Shown: one piece after another, positions 6,179 to 11,691 of the stretch
Position numbering within the stretch: position 1 is the stretch's first letter
Layout: every line of letters starts with the position of its first letter
Assembly: GCA_027064285.1 (NCBI GenBank)
Contig: JAMOPX010000149.1
Location: 1-11,691 of the forward strand
Reading direction: 5' to 3'
DNA from: Desulfobacterales bacterium
GTDB taxonomy: Bacteria > Desulfobacterota > DSM-4660 > Desulfatiglandales > JALVZP01
DNA: 11,691 nt
The notes under the pieces: model-generated
Databases searched by the model: none
Seen by the model: only the letters and a program-made list of their open reading frames with translations
What the model was told of the DNA's origin: nothing
Position numbers and translations under genes: made by a program

Positions 6179-6347
6179 GGGAACTGGGAAAGGGTGGTGA
6201 GTAGGTTAGTTCCTGCACCTGGTGCAGGGGCTCAAGGATAGTCAAAAACCGCCAGGTGGGGCTGACCATCCTGAAGAGGTGGAATACAAATACCCCACCC
6301 AAAATTGCACTAATGTGCGGTTTTGTTAACCAGGTCAAAGGCGAGGT
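6179..6347 (+). other. GC-rich, highly foldable islet, candidate structured RNA or mobile-element relic
   Basis: Positions 6181-6300 hold 66 G/C of 120 bases (55%), far above the AT-rich surroundings. Read on the plus strand, several stems are compatible: AGG(G)AACT 6178-6185 with AGTTCCT 6208-6214; CTGCAC 6214-region hairpin centred at 6220; an outer stem CAAAA(A)CCGC 6243-6252 with GCGGTTTTG 6317-6325; inside it GGTGGGG 6255-6261 with CCCCACC 6293-6299; and inside that CCA(T)CCT 6266-6272 with AGGTGG 6277-6282, capped by GAAG. The 5' hairpins overlap at 6213-6214 and could be alternatives. No known RNA class was recognised. Confidence 0.4.
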
Positions 6348-6357
6348 TAGTTAATTG

Positions 6358-6387
6358 TTGACATAATACAGAATACATGTTTATTTA
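6358..6387 (+). promoter_or_regulatory. Candidate promoter of the cytochrome c3 gene
   Basis: A perfect TTGACA lies at 6358-6363. The best-placed -10 is weak (TATTTA, 6382-6387, 18-nt spacer) within an AT-rich run, so activation or another element may be involved. The leader would be about 25 nt and contain AAAGGAGG at 6406-6413. Confidence 0.45.
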
Positions 6388-6419
6388 TAAATAAAATTAA
6401 ATTGAAAGGAGGAATAGAG

Positions 6420-6863
6420 ATGAAAAAGAAAGAATTGCTGAGCATGCTGCTAATCTTGAGTTTGTTCCTTTTCTTAAAAGGAAGCATGTGGGTAAATGCA
6501 AATGATAATTCTCCCCCAGCAGAGGTGATTATTAACAATACAGGCTATCTAAAAAATAAAAAAGGTGCTGTTAAGTTTTTGCATGAAAGACATGTAAAGG
6601 AGTACCAGATAGCATGTAAAGAATGTCATCATATTTACAAAAATGGAAAAAATGTTTGGAAAGAAGGAGATGCTATACAGAAGTGTGTAGAATGTCACAG
6701 TCCTATAAGGAAGAAAGGGCAAAAACCAATGGATCTTATGCATGCCTATCACAAGAATTGTATGGGGTGTCATAAAAAGTTAGCAAAAGAAGGAAAAATA
6801 AGTCGATCTGAGTATAAAAAATTGAGAAAATGTAACAGCTGTCATGCTAAAAAGACTTCATAG
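6420..6863 (+). CDS. Periplasmic tetraheme cytochrome c3 (class III cytochrome c)
   Basis: The 147-residue precursor has a Sec signal peptide (basic MKKK, hydrophobic LLSMLLILSLFLFL, likely cleavage near VNA-ND, residue 28). Four CxxCH heme sites follow: CKECH 66-70, CVECH 89-93, CMGCH 114-118 and CNSCH 138-142. Distal His candidates H55 and H58 (spaced by 3), H71 directly after the first site, and H108/H111 reproduce the ligand pattern of Desulfovibrio cytochrome c3 (H22, H25, H35, H70), supporting four bis-His low-potential hemes. All four sites have two spacer residues, whereas classical c3 often has four in two of them. It would shuttle electrons between periplasmic hydrogenase or formate dehydrogenase and membrane complexes; no partner gene is in the window. 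The ATG at 6420 has AAAGGAGG 6 nt upstream; an in-frame TTG at 6402 lies before that site and is rejected. Confidence 0.95.
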   Translation: MKKKELLSMLLILSLFLFLKGSMWVNANDNSPPAEVIINNTGYLKNKKGAVKFLHERHVKEYQIACKECHHIYKNGKNVWKEGDAIQKCVECHSPIRKKGQKPMDLMHAYHKNCMGCHKKLAKEGKISRSEYKKLRKCNSCHAKKTS

Positions 6864-6882
6864 TTAAAAGCAGGGTTGATTC

Positions 6883-6913
6883 TTCTGACTACCAGATAAT
6901 CTGGTAGTCAGAA
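6883..6913. terminator. Bidirectional terminator between cytochrome c3 and the PHA operon
   Basis: A perfect 14-bp stem (6883-6896 with 6900-6913, starting TTCTGACTACCAGA) closes a TAA loop between the convergent stop codons at 6863 and 6927. The plus-strand tail is T-rich only after about 8 nt (ATCTTTTCTT), so it is a strong hairpin with an imperfect U-tract. Position and symmetry fit termination in both directions. Confidence 0.75.
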
Positions 6914-6926
6914 TGAATATCTTTTC

Positions 6927-7376
6927 TTACCATATGAGGACTTTTACCCAACCTTCCACTACCTTTTTCTCATTTACAAAACAATCAATATTTATCTTAT
7001 ATCTGTTTTTTTCAGAATCTGCCTCTTGAATTACCCCCTTTATCTCGACCTCATCTCCTATCCTTACAGGGGCTATATAAACAAAATATGTTTCCAGGAT
7101 AACCACAAGTCCTGGCAATCGTGCCAATGCAGCAGAAATTAGACTTGTGGTAAGCATGCCATGAACTACTCTACCTTTAAACCTTGTTTGCAAAGCAACA
7201 TTTTCATCAAAATGGATTGGACTGAAATCTCCAGAGATAAGTCCAAAAAGCTGAACATCAACCTCTGCTACTCTTTTTTTGTAAAAGAATTCATATCCCT
7301 CTTCCAGCTTTCCACCAAACTTCTCAAATCTCTTTATTTCACCACCCATGTTAATATACAATTTTTCTATATCCAT
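6927..7376 (-). CDS. MaoC-type (R)-specific enoyl-CoA hydratase (PhaJ-like)
   Basis: A 149-residue hot-dog-fold protein. The hydratase-2 motif is clear: FGLISGDFSPIHFD (residues 44-57), with the catalytic pair D50 and H55 in D-x4-H spacing, then FKGRVVHGMLT (66-76). C-terminal VRIGDEVEIKGVIQE is typical of the fold. Family members hydrate trans-2-enoyl-CoA to (R)-3-hydroxyacyl-CoA, the monomer form used by PHA synthase. Its place as last gene of the PHA operon, 15 bp after the stress protein gene, supports that role over other MaoC functions (for example in polyketide or branched-acid metabolism). The first 25 residues are longer than in minimal PhaJ. Start ATG with GAGAGGA about 7 nt upstream. 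Confidence 0.88.
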   Translation of the reverse strand: MDIEKLYINMGGEIKRFEKFGGKLEEGYEFFYKKRVAEVDVQLFGLISGDFSPIHFDENVALQTRFKGRVVHGMLTTSLISAALARLPGLVVILETYFVYIAPVRIGDEVEIKGVIQEADSEKNRYKINIDCFVNEKKVVEGWVKVLIW

Positions 7377-7391
7377 TGTATTTTCCTCTCT

Positions 7392-8252
7392 TTATCTTAT
7401 TATGACTATAGGTCTGGGGGCAGTTGAAATCAATTTTCCAAACACGTTTCCATCCTTCCAACCAAGTACTACAGAAGCATGATCTTTCAACTCTCTATTT
7501 ATTTCTTCTACAACAGGACCTGCTACTATTTTTGTGTCGATATCCTTAATACCCATTGCTTCAGCAATGGCTTTAGCCTTATTTAGTATTTTCTCTGCTT
7601 CAGCTTTTCTGAGATTATAAACATAAGTATCTGGGATCTCATCATAGTGCACCACATCTTCCAGTACATGAAGTAAAGTTATATGAACATCTGCTTTCCC
7701 AGCAAACTGACTTGTTCCCAAGACTGACTTTTCACTTGCTTTTGAATCATCCACAGCTACAAGAAGCCTCATTTTCTTATCACCCTTTTCAAGGGGTATT
7801 CTCTTTTCTTTTTCTATTGGTCTGATAACCACAACAGGAAGATGAGCGTTTCGCACCACTTTATCCGCTACACTTCCAAGAAAGAACCTCTTAAAGGTGC
7901 CAAATCCTCTTGTTCCTACAACAAGATAGTCAAAATCATTTTCTTCTCCTATCCTAATAATCTCCTCTGTGACAGGACCAACAGCAATCATGGTTTGCAC
8001 ATCAGTGGCTCCGTTGGCTTCTGCCAATTTTTTGAACCTGTGTAATAGTTCTTTTGCCTTATCTGTTTTTGGTTTATAAGCTAAGTCATCCGGAAGTTCC
8101 TTATAACTTTTTATATCATCAATTACATGAAGCAATGTAAGTGATACCCCTGTTTCTTTTGCAAACCTCGCTGCTAATATAACAGCCCTTTCTGAGTGAG
8201 CAGACTCATCAACAGCCACCAATGCCTTTGCCATTGTTTCTTTTTCATTCAT
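7392..8252 (-). CDS. Tandem universal stress protein (two UspA domains)
   Basis: The 286 residues contain two UspA folds: residues 7-145 (AKALVAVDES...VVVIRP) and 161-286 (MRLLVAVDDS...PIVIIR), joined by a charged linker. Domain 1 has a full ATP-binding signature G-x2-G-x9-G-S (GTRGFGTFKRFFLGS, 113-127). Domain 2 has GWKDGNVFGKLIS in the same place and lacks the pattern, so it probably does not bind ATP the same way. The repeated VGPVTEEI and AGPVVEEI show internal duplication. The protein is cytosolic. The AAGGAGG site overlaps the phaC stop codon, coupling its translation to phaC. Its presence inside a PHA operon suggests a link between storage and starvation or redox stress (inference). 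Confidence 0.95.
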   Translation of the reverse strand: MNEKETMAKALVAVDESAHSERAVILAARFAKETGVSLTLLHVIDDIKSYKELPDDLAYKPKTDKAKELLHRFKKLAEANGATDVQTMIAVGPVTEEIIRIGEENDFDYLVVGTRGFGTFKRFFLGSVADKVVRNAHLPVVVIRPIEKEKRIPLEKGDKKMRLLVAVDDSKASEKSVLGTSQFAGKADVHITLLHVLEDVVHYDEIPDTYVYNLRKAEAEKILNKAKAIAEAMGIKDIDTKIVAGPVVEEINRELKDHASVVLGWKDGNVFGKLISTAPRPIVIIR

Positions 8253-8262
8253 ATATTCCTCC

Positions 8263-9234
8263 TTAAGATCTTTTTACTATCCAATCTACTGCCTGTGGCC
8301 ATATCTTTTTATGAGAGCTCCTGCTCACAGTGAGCCCAACATGACCTTTATCAGAGACAAGTAGCTTCTTGTCCTTGCTCGGGATCTTTTCAAAGAATGG
8401 CAGAGTAGTCTCAGGAGGTGTAAGATTATCTTTTTCTGCTATAATGGTTAATACAGGCATGGTGATATTATTTAAATCAACTCTTTTTCCATCCAGCTCA
8501 TATTCTCCTCTTATAAGCTCATTTCTGTGATACCATTTAGAGATCTGTTCTTCATATACATATCCTGGTACTGCTGGAGAATCAAAGATCCAGTGATCCA
8601 TATAAAAGAAATCTTTAATCAGCTTTTTATTTTCCACATTATCTATGACATTCAAGTACTTAAGTCCTAATTTTACCGGTTCCACCAGCAAAAAGGATAT
8701 ATTAAGCAGCTCTCCTGACATATTTCCCAATGCTCTTGAGATCTTAACTGGATCTATATGCATTGCCCAAAGACTAATAGTATTTTCTGTATGAAAATTC
8801 ACAGGTACAGCTTGAAGAACCAGATTTTTTATCTTCCCAGAATTAAATGAAGAGTAGATTATTGCCAGAGTTGCCCCCAGACAATATCCATGAAGTGTGA
8901 TATAAGGAACCCCCTTTTTGTTTCTGATAAAATCTACACAGAAATCTATATAATCTATGTAGTCTTTTATTTTAAAAAACTTATCAGACCTTTTTGGATA
9001 GCCCCAATCTATCATCCACACATCTAATCCTGCATTTATAAGTTTTCTTACCACACTGACTTCTTCATAAAGGTCCATTATAAAGGGTCTGTTTATGTAA
9101 GCATATGAAATAAGGACAGGAATTTTATATTTTGCTTCCCCTTTAAAATGCATAAGACTGAAAAGCCAATCTTTATGGACAACATCAAATTCACAGCTCC
9201 AGGGCTTAAATTCTACAAGAAAATTGTCTATCAT
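8263..9234 (-). CDS. phaC: Class III polyhydroxyalkanoate synthase, catalytic subunit
   Basis: It polymerises (R)-3-hydroxyacyl-CoA into PHA as a complex with PhaE on the granule surface. The alpha/beta-hydrolase-type triad is complete: nucleophile C118 in GYCLGA, D269 in AEKDNLTPP and H298 in KGHVG. Spacings of 151 and 29 residues closely match Allochromatium PhaC (C149, D302, H331; 153 and 29). VWMIDWGYP (72-80) and WIFDSP (215-220) are also characteristic. Oddities: the N-terminus is about 31 residues shorter than the Allochromatium subunit, and the lipase-like box ends in Ala (GYCLGA) where Gly-Gly is usual. The start is set by a 4-bp overlap with phaE (ATGA) and GGGGGTGA about 7 nt before it. 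At 323 residues it is otherwise complete. Confidence 0.95.
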   Translation of the reverse strand: MIDNFLVEFKPWSCEFDVVHKDWLFSLMHFKGEAKYKIPVLISYAYINRPFIMDLYEEVSVVRKLINAGLDVWMIDWGYPKRSDKFFKIKDYIDYIDFCVDFIRNKKGVPYITLHGYCLGATLAIIYSSFNSGKIKNLVLQAVPVNFHTENTISLWAMHIDPVKISRALGNMSGELLNISFLLVEPVKLGLKYLNVIDNVENKKLIKDFFYMDHWIFDSPAVPGYVYEEQISKWYHRNELIRGEYELDGKRVDLNNITMPVLTIIAEKDNLTPPETTLPFFEKIPSKDKKLLVSDKGHVGLTVSRSSHKKIWPQAVDWIVKRS

Positions 9235-10220
9235 TTTAAATCACCCCCTGTCCGCTTTCTGCTCTTTATTTTCCCGCCATGTTCCTTTTGATCCTCCAGC
9301 TCGTTTATCCTCTTTTCTAGTTCTATGATCTTTCTTCTAAGTTCCATTATTCTTTTGTGTGCTTCATCCACATGTCCCACTGTAGCAAATGGATTAATAG
9401 GATTGTTTTCGAACATCTCCTCAAAAAATCTCCTGGTCCTATAGAGATAATCCATAAGATGGGAGACCATATTGCCCTGGACTTCCAAGTATCTCTTTGA
9501 TCTGAGAAGAGAATCAAATTTTTGATTTGAAATGGCTATAAAGGCATTTCTAAATGATTGAAAGCTATCAAATCTTTTGGAATTAGCAATTTCTATGAAT
9601 TCTCTTATAGCAGTTTTATATGTGTTCCTTATCATATCCTTGAATTCCATATAATAACCACTAAACTGTTCCCATTCATCCAGTGCATTAAGGAGATACT
9701 GAGTAGTCTTTTTGGTAAGTATAAGAGGATAGTCAGTATAAACTCTCAATTCTTCCACATCTAAGAGATAATAGTGTCTATAATAACGTTCAAGTTTTTC
9801 TCTCCAGCTTTCTCTAAAACCATCTATCATGCTTTTCACAATAGGTGGAGTAGTTATTCCCAAGGAAAGCTCAGTCATAATGCTGAAATGTGAAAAAAGG
9901 GAGTCTATAAAGTCTCTCCATGCTCTTATAAGTTCCCATTGATTCTCTAAGGATTCCAGAAGTTCTGGAAGAGGCAGAAGAAGCCTCAGCTGTCTGAAAC
10001 CTCTTAAAGTTATTTCCAAAGGTCTAAAGAAAAATCTGAATACTTCTTCAAATAGTGCCTCAAATCTTTCACCATAGCCTAAGCTTTTTCCAGAGGCATG
10101 CTCTTTCCACAGTTCTTCTAACCTTTCTCTTATAGAGATATTCCTCAGAAGCAATTCAAAAGATTCTTTGGGTAGAGCTTTAAATAACTCTAACAACTCT
10201 TCTCGCCTTAATTCTTCCAT
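9231..10220 (-). CDS. phaE: Class III polyhydroxyalkanoate synthase, PhaE subunit
   Basis: PhaE is the non-catalytic partner that activates PhaC in class III synthases. The 329-residue, mostly alpha-helical protein has no signal or membrane segment. The C-terminal part carries a family-like NPFATVGHVDEAHKRIMELRRKI segment (about 278-300; the central residues are the most typical) leading into a coiled coil (RRKIIELEKRINELEDQ) and a basic tail. The N-terminus is rich in Glu/Leu/Arg helices (MEELRREELLELF). Sequence is weakly conserved in this family (PF09712), so the call leans on length, the C-terminal helix and tight 4-bp overlap with phaC. AAAGGAG lies about 8 nt before the ATG at 10220. 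The long form excludes the 200-residue PhaR partner of class IV synthases. Confidence 0.9.
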   Translation of the reverse strand: MEELRREELLELFKALPKESFELLLRNISIRERLEELWKEHASGKSLGYGERFEALFEEVFRFFFRPLEITLRGFRQLRLLLPLPELLESLENQWELIRAWRDFIDSLFSHFSIMTELSLGITTPPIVKSMIDGFRESWREKLERYYRHYYLLDVEELRVYTDYPLILTKKTTQYLLNALDEWEQFSGYYMEFKDMIRNTYKTAIREFIEIANSKRFDSFQSFRNAFIAISNQKFDSLLRSKRYLEVQGNMVSHLMDYLYRTRRFFEEMFENNPINPFATVGHVDEAHKRIMELRRKIIELEKRINELEDQKEHGGKIKSRKRTGGDLK

Positions 10221-10250
10221 CTTCTTGTCTCCTTTAGCGTGCGAAACAGA

Positions 10251-10571
10251 TCACTTTTTTGCACCCTCTGATGGAGTTGCTCTCTTTCCAAACTCTACGA
10301 TTCTGTCAAATATCTCATCAGATTGTTTTTCCAATTGATCCATAAGTTTTTTAAAATTCTCAAATACCCTTGACTGGGATTCCATGTAAAGACTCATAGA
10401 TTTTTTTATATTTTCTGACAACTCAGATGGAAGAAACTGTCTAACATAAAGCTCATACATACTCGCAAAGCTATCCATAGCCAGCCTTGTAAGCTCGAGA
10501 TTGGTTTTTCCAATAGAATATCCCATCTTGTAAAAGGCCTTCCATGATTCCATAAAATCCTTAAATTCCAT
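10251..10571 (-). CDS. Small helical phasin-like protein at the head of the PHA operon
   Basis: The 106-residue protein is almost entirely amphipathic helix, without cysteines, signal peptide or membrane segment. MEFKDFMESWKAFYKMGYS and MYELYVRQFLPSELSENIKKS resemble granule-associated phasins, and the heptad-like FENFKKLMDQLEKQSDEIF could mediate oligomerisation. Phasins coat PHA granules and are commonly encoded next to the synthase. It is the first gene of the operon, 30 bp before phaE, with GAGGAGGT 7 nt upstream of the ATG. Phasin families are very diverse, so the functional call is mainly contextual. A PhaE-related fragment or a synthase regulator remains possible: its aromatic N-terminus and ExxYVRQF-type helix also recall the start of PhaE proteins. 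Confidence 0.6.
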   Translation of the reverse strand: MEFKDFMESWKAFYKMGYSIGKTNLELTRLAMDSFASMYELYVRQFLPSELSENIKKSMSLYMESQSRVFENFKKLMDQLEKQSDEIFDRIVEFGKRATPSEGAKK

Positions 10572-10642
10572 CTTTCTTACCTCCTCTTATATTTTCTGTT
10601 GCAGATTTTAGAATCTATTTATATATTTGGCTATAGGTTATA

Positions 10643-10694
10643 TGCCTTATTTTTATAGGCAATGTTCCCGACTAAAACGGGAATCCCTTAGGGA
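10643..10694 (+). promoter_or_regulatory. Three stacked hairpins immediately before the histidine kinase start
   Basis: TGCCT 10643-10647 pairs with AGGCA 10657-10661; TTCCCG 10665-10670 pairs with CGGGAA 10678-10683 around ACTAAAA; TCCC 10684-10687 pairs with GGGA 10691-10694 around TTA. GGG at 10679-10681 can alternatively pair with CCC at 10685-10687. The only Shine-Dalgarno candidate (AGGGA) is in the last hairpin, 3 nt from the ATG. The region also lies in the divergent gap to the PHA operon, whose own promoter is not clearly visible. Confidence 0.4.
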
Positions 10695-10696
10695 AT

Positions 10697-11392
10697 ATGA
10701 ACAAAAAAGAGTTTTTCTTTGCCTATACCATAGCTCATGAATTAAAATCTCCTGTTATCACCTTGGATGGATTCTTAAAAGCTATGATTGAAGATTATGG
10801 AGAAAAAATACCTGCCGGTGCACTAGAATACATTAATTACATGAATCAAGCAGTAAAAAGATTAAAAGCCATTATAAATGATGTATTGGTCCTTTCTCAG
10901 CTCTCCTGTGAAGAAAAAAAAGAAGAATTTCCATTAAAGGATATGGTGAAGGATGTCATTTTAAAAATGAGCTCATCTATTCAGCAAAAAAAGATAAAAA
11001 TAGAGCTTCTGGATGATCTTCCTATCATATATGGAAATAAAAAACAGATTCAACTTTTGATGTTAAATCTTATATCCAATGCAGTGAAATACATAGGTAA
11101 GGAAAATCCTGATCCTCAAATCCAAATAGGGACAAAATTAATAAATGGAAAGCAGGTAATATTTGTAAGAGACAATGGCATAGGAGTAGACAAAAATTAT
11201 CATAAAAAGATATTTGACATATTTCAGCGAACCCCTAACGCAAAAAAAGAAGCAGAAGGTACAGGGGTAGGGTTATTCATAGCAAAAACCATAGTTGAAG
11301 AACACAAAGGAAAGATTTGGGTTGAATCAAATTCCCAACGGGGTTGTACATTTTTTGTCTATATCCCGGGAAAAGAGGATGGATCAACTTAG
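10697..11392 (+). CDS. Sensor-less histidine kinase (HisKA plus HATPase_c)
   Basis: The 231 residues contain only the catalytic core. The dimerisation/phosphoacceptor helix begins almost at the N-terminus, with FAYTIAHELKSPV (8-20) and phospho-accepting H14. The ATPase domain shows the N box LISNAVKY (N128), G1 box DNGIGVD (159-165), F box FDIFQR (173-178) and G2 box GTGVGLFIAK (188-197). There is no PAS, GAF or membrane segment. In-frame TAA at 10673 and the absence of any other start codon show that 10697 is the true beginning, so it is not a mis-called fragment in this sequence. It would need a partner for sensing, or could be a remnant whose sensor part was lost. The core resembles phytochrome-type kinases. 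It overlaps the response regulator by 14 bp. Confidence 0.93.
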   Translation: MNKKEFFFAYTIAHELKSPVITLDGFLKAMIEDYGEKIPAGALEYINYMNQAVKRLKAIINDVLVLSQLSCEEKKEEFPLKDMVKDVILKMSSSIQQKKIKIELLDDLPIIYGNKKQIQLLMLNLISNAVKYIGKENPDPQIQIGTKLINGKQVIFVRDNGIGVDKNYHKKIFDIFQRTPNAKKEAEGTGVGLFIAKTIVEEHKGKIWVESNSQRGCTFFVYIPGKEDGST

Positions 11393-11691
11393 AATAGTAA
11401 TAATAGACGATGAAACTCCCCACCTTGTACTTATGAAAAGATCTATATTAAAAGAGATCCAGAATGCAATCACTGATTGCTTTCAAGAACCAAAACAAGC
11501 CTTCTCTTTTATAAAGAAAAATCCTCCAGATTTAATAATAACAGATTATCTCATGCCAGATATAGATGGATTGGAACTTATAAGAAGGTTAAAACAGGAA
11601 GAAATAGATGTGCCTGTAATTATGATTACTGGTCATGGTGACGAGTATGTGGCTGTAAATGCTATGAAACTTGGGGTAATGGAATATCTGG
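11379..11691 (+). CDS. Response regulator, receiver domain (C-terminus outside window)
   Basis: The frame opened by the ATG at 11379 inside the kinase end gives 104 visible residues of a CheY-like receiver: RIVIIDDE with acidic residues D10 and D11, the phospho-accepting D56 in LIITDYLMPDIDG, and the switch Thr T84 in IMITGHGD. The TGHGDEYVAVNAMKLG stretch resembles receivers of NtrC- and FixJ-type regulators, but the output domain lies beyond the window, so target and mechanism are unknown. GAGG directly abuts the ATG, so coupling to kinase translation is likely. It is the cognate partner of the kinase by position. Confidence 0.92.
   Translation, partial: MDQLRIVIIDDETPHLVLMKRSILKEIQNAITDCFQEPKQAFSFIKKNPPDLIITDYLMPDIDGLELIRRLKQEEIDVPVIMITGHGDEYVAVNAMKLGVMEYL

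Larger units (their letters stand above)
5979..6419. other. 441-bp intergenic region without a supportable protein gene
   Basis: From cobU outward it contains an AT-rich stretch with TATA-like runs (5995-6065), a pyrimidine-rich plus strand (about 6088-6156) holding a hairpin, a perfect 20-bp palindrome (6159-6178), a GC-rich islet (6179-6347) and then the promoter and leader of the cytochrome gene. A 91-codon minus-strand frame (6063-6338) crosses it but starts at TTG without a Shine-Dalgarno site and changes composition half way, so it is not annotated as a gene. Confidence 0.6.

Noticed and set aside
6063..6338. 91-codon minus-strand frame across the GC-rich islet
   Set aside because: It starts at TTG with no Shine-Dalgarno site, and its first half (GC-rich) and second half (AT-rich) differ sharply in composition. 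No domain was recognised, and the stems and palindrome explain the segment equally well. A decayed mobile-element frame is not excluded.
5979..6350. Cobalamin riboswitch upstream of cobU, or c-di-GMP (GEMM) riboswitch upstream of the cytochrome
   Set aside because: Neither the conserved B12-box-type sequence on the minus strand nor the GEMM core on the plus strand could be found despite the suggestive gene contexts.
6402..6419. Earlier TTG start for the cytochrome
   Set aside because: It would place the Shine-Dalgarno AAAGGAGG inside the coding region and spoil the signal peptide; the ATG at 6420 has both in the right place.
7161..7427. 88-codon plus-strand frame opposite the MaoC-type gene
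   Set aside because: It is antisense to a gene with clear catalytic motifs and has no recognisable features or ribosome binding site.
10572..10642. Promoter of the PHA operon
   Set aside because: Several TATA-like runs exist, but no -35/-10 pair with acceptable spacing stood out; the region is too AT-rich to call one by eye.

Overview
The window is AT-rich bacterial DNA with dense, mostly protein-coding content and well-formed Shine-Dalgarno sites. A type IV pilin, a periplasmic tetraheme cytochrome c3, a two-subunit (class III) polyhydroxyalkanoate (PHA) synthase and a cobinamide kinase together suggest a diderm, anaerobic or facultative respirer, of the kind found among Desulfobacterota, Nitrospirota and related candidate phyla. 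The lineage is an inference and cannot be fixed from this window.

Layout. 1-636 (minus): the N-terminus of a type IV pilin, preceded by a small cysteine-rich CGGC-domain protein. 707-2946: a two-gene operon (sulfotransferase, then an alkaline-phosphatase-superfamily phosphohydrolase, overlapping by 4 bp). It is bracketed by two diverged copies of one non-coding repeat in opposite orientation, so the pair looks like a repeat-bounded cassette. 2979-4052 (minus): an AI-2E/PerM-family membrane protein. 4206-5474 (plus): enolase, whose end overlaps by 36 bp the end of the convergent cobU (5439-5978, minus). 5979-6419: a 441-bp non-coding stretch with a terminator-like hairpin, a perfect 20-bp palindrome and a GC-rich, highly foldable islet. 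6420-6863 (plus): tetraheme cytochrome c3. 6927-10571 (minus): a PHA operon in transcription order phasin-like protein, phaE, phaC, tandem universal stress protein, MaoC-type hydratase. 10697-end (plus): a sensor-less histidine kinase overlapping the start of a response regulator that runs off the window.

How the genes fit together. The PHA operon is self-contained: the MaoC-type hydratase can make (R)-3-hydroxyacyl-CoA, PhaC/PhaE polymerise it, and the phasin-like protein would coat the granule. The divergent kinase/regulator pair shares a 125-bp intergenic region with the PHA operon and might control it (inference). Cytochrome c3 is a periplasmic electron shuttle.

Less ordinary signals are the repeat-bounded sulfotransferase/phosphohydrolase cassette, in which one repeat arm appears to supply the promoter -35 box; the GC-rich structured islet beside a perfect palindrome upstream of cytochrome c3; the nested hairpin built into the last codons of the AI-2E-family gene; and stacked hairpins at the kinase start codon. 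No tRNA, rRNA, CRISPR array, transposase gene or recognisable riboswitch was found.
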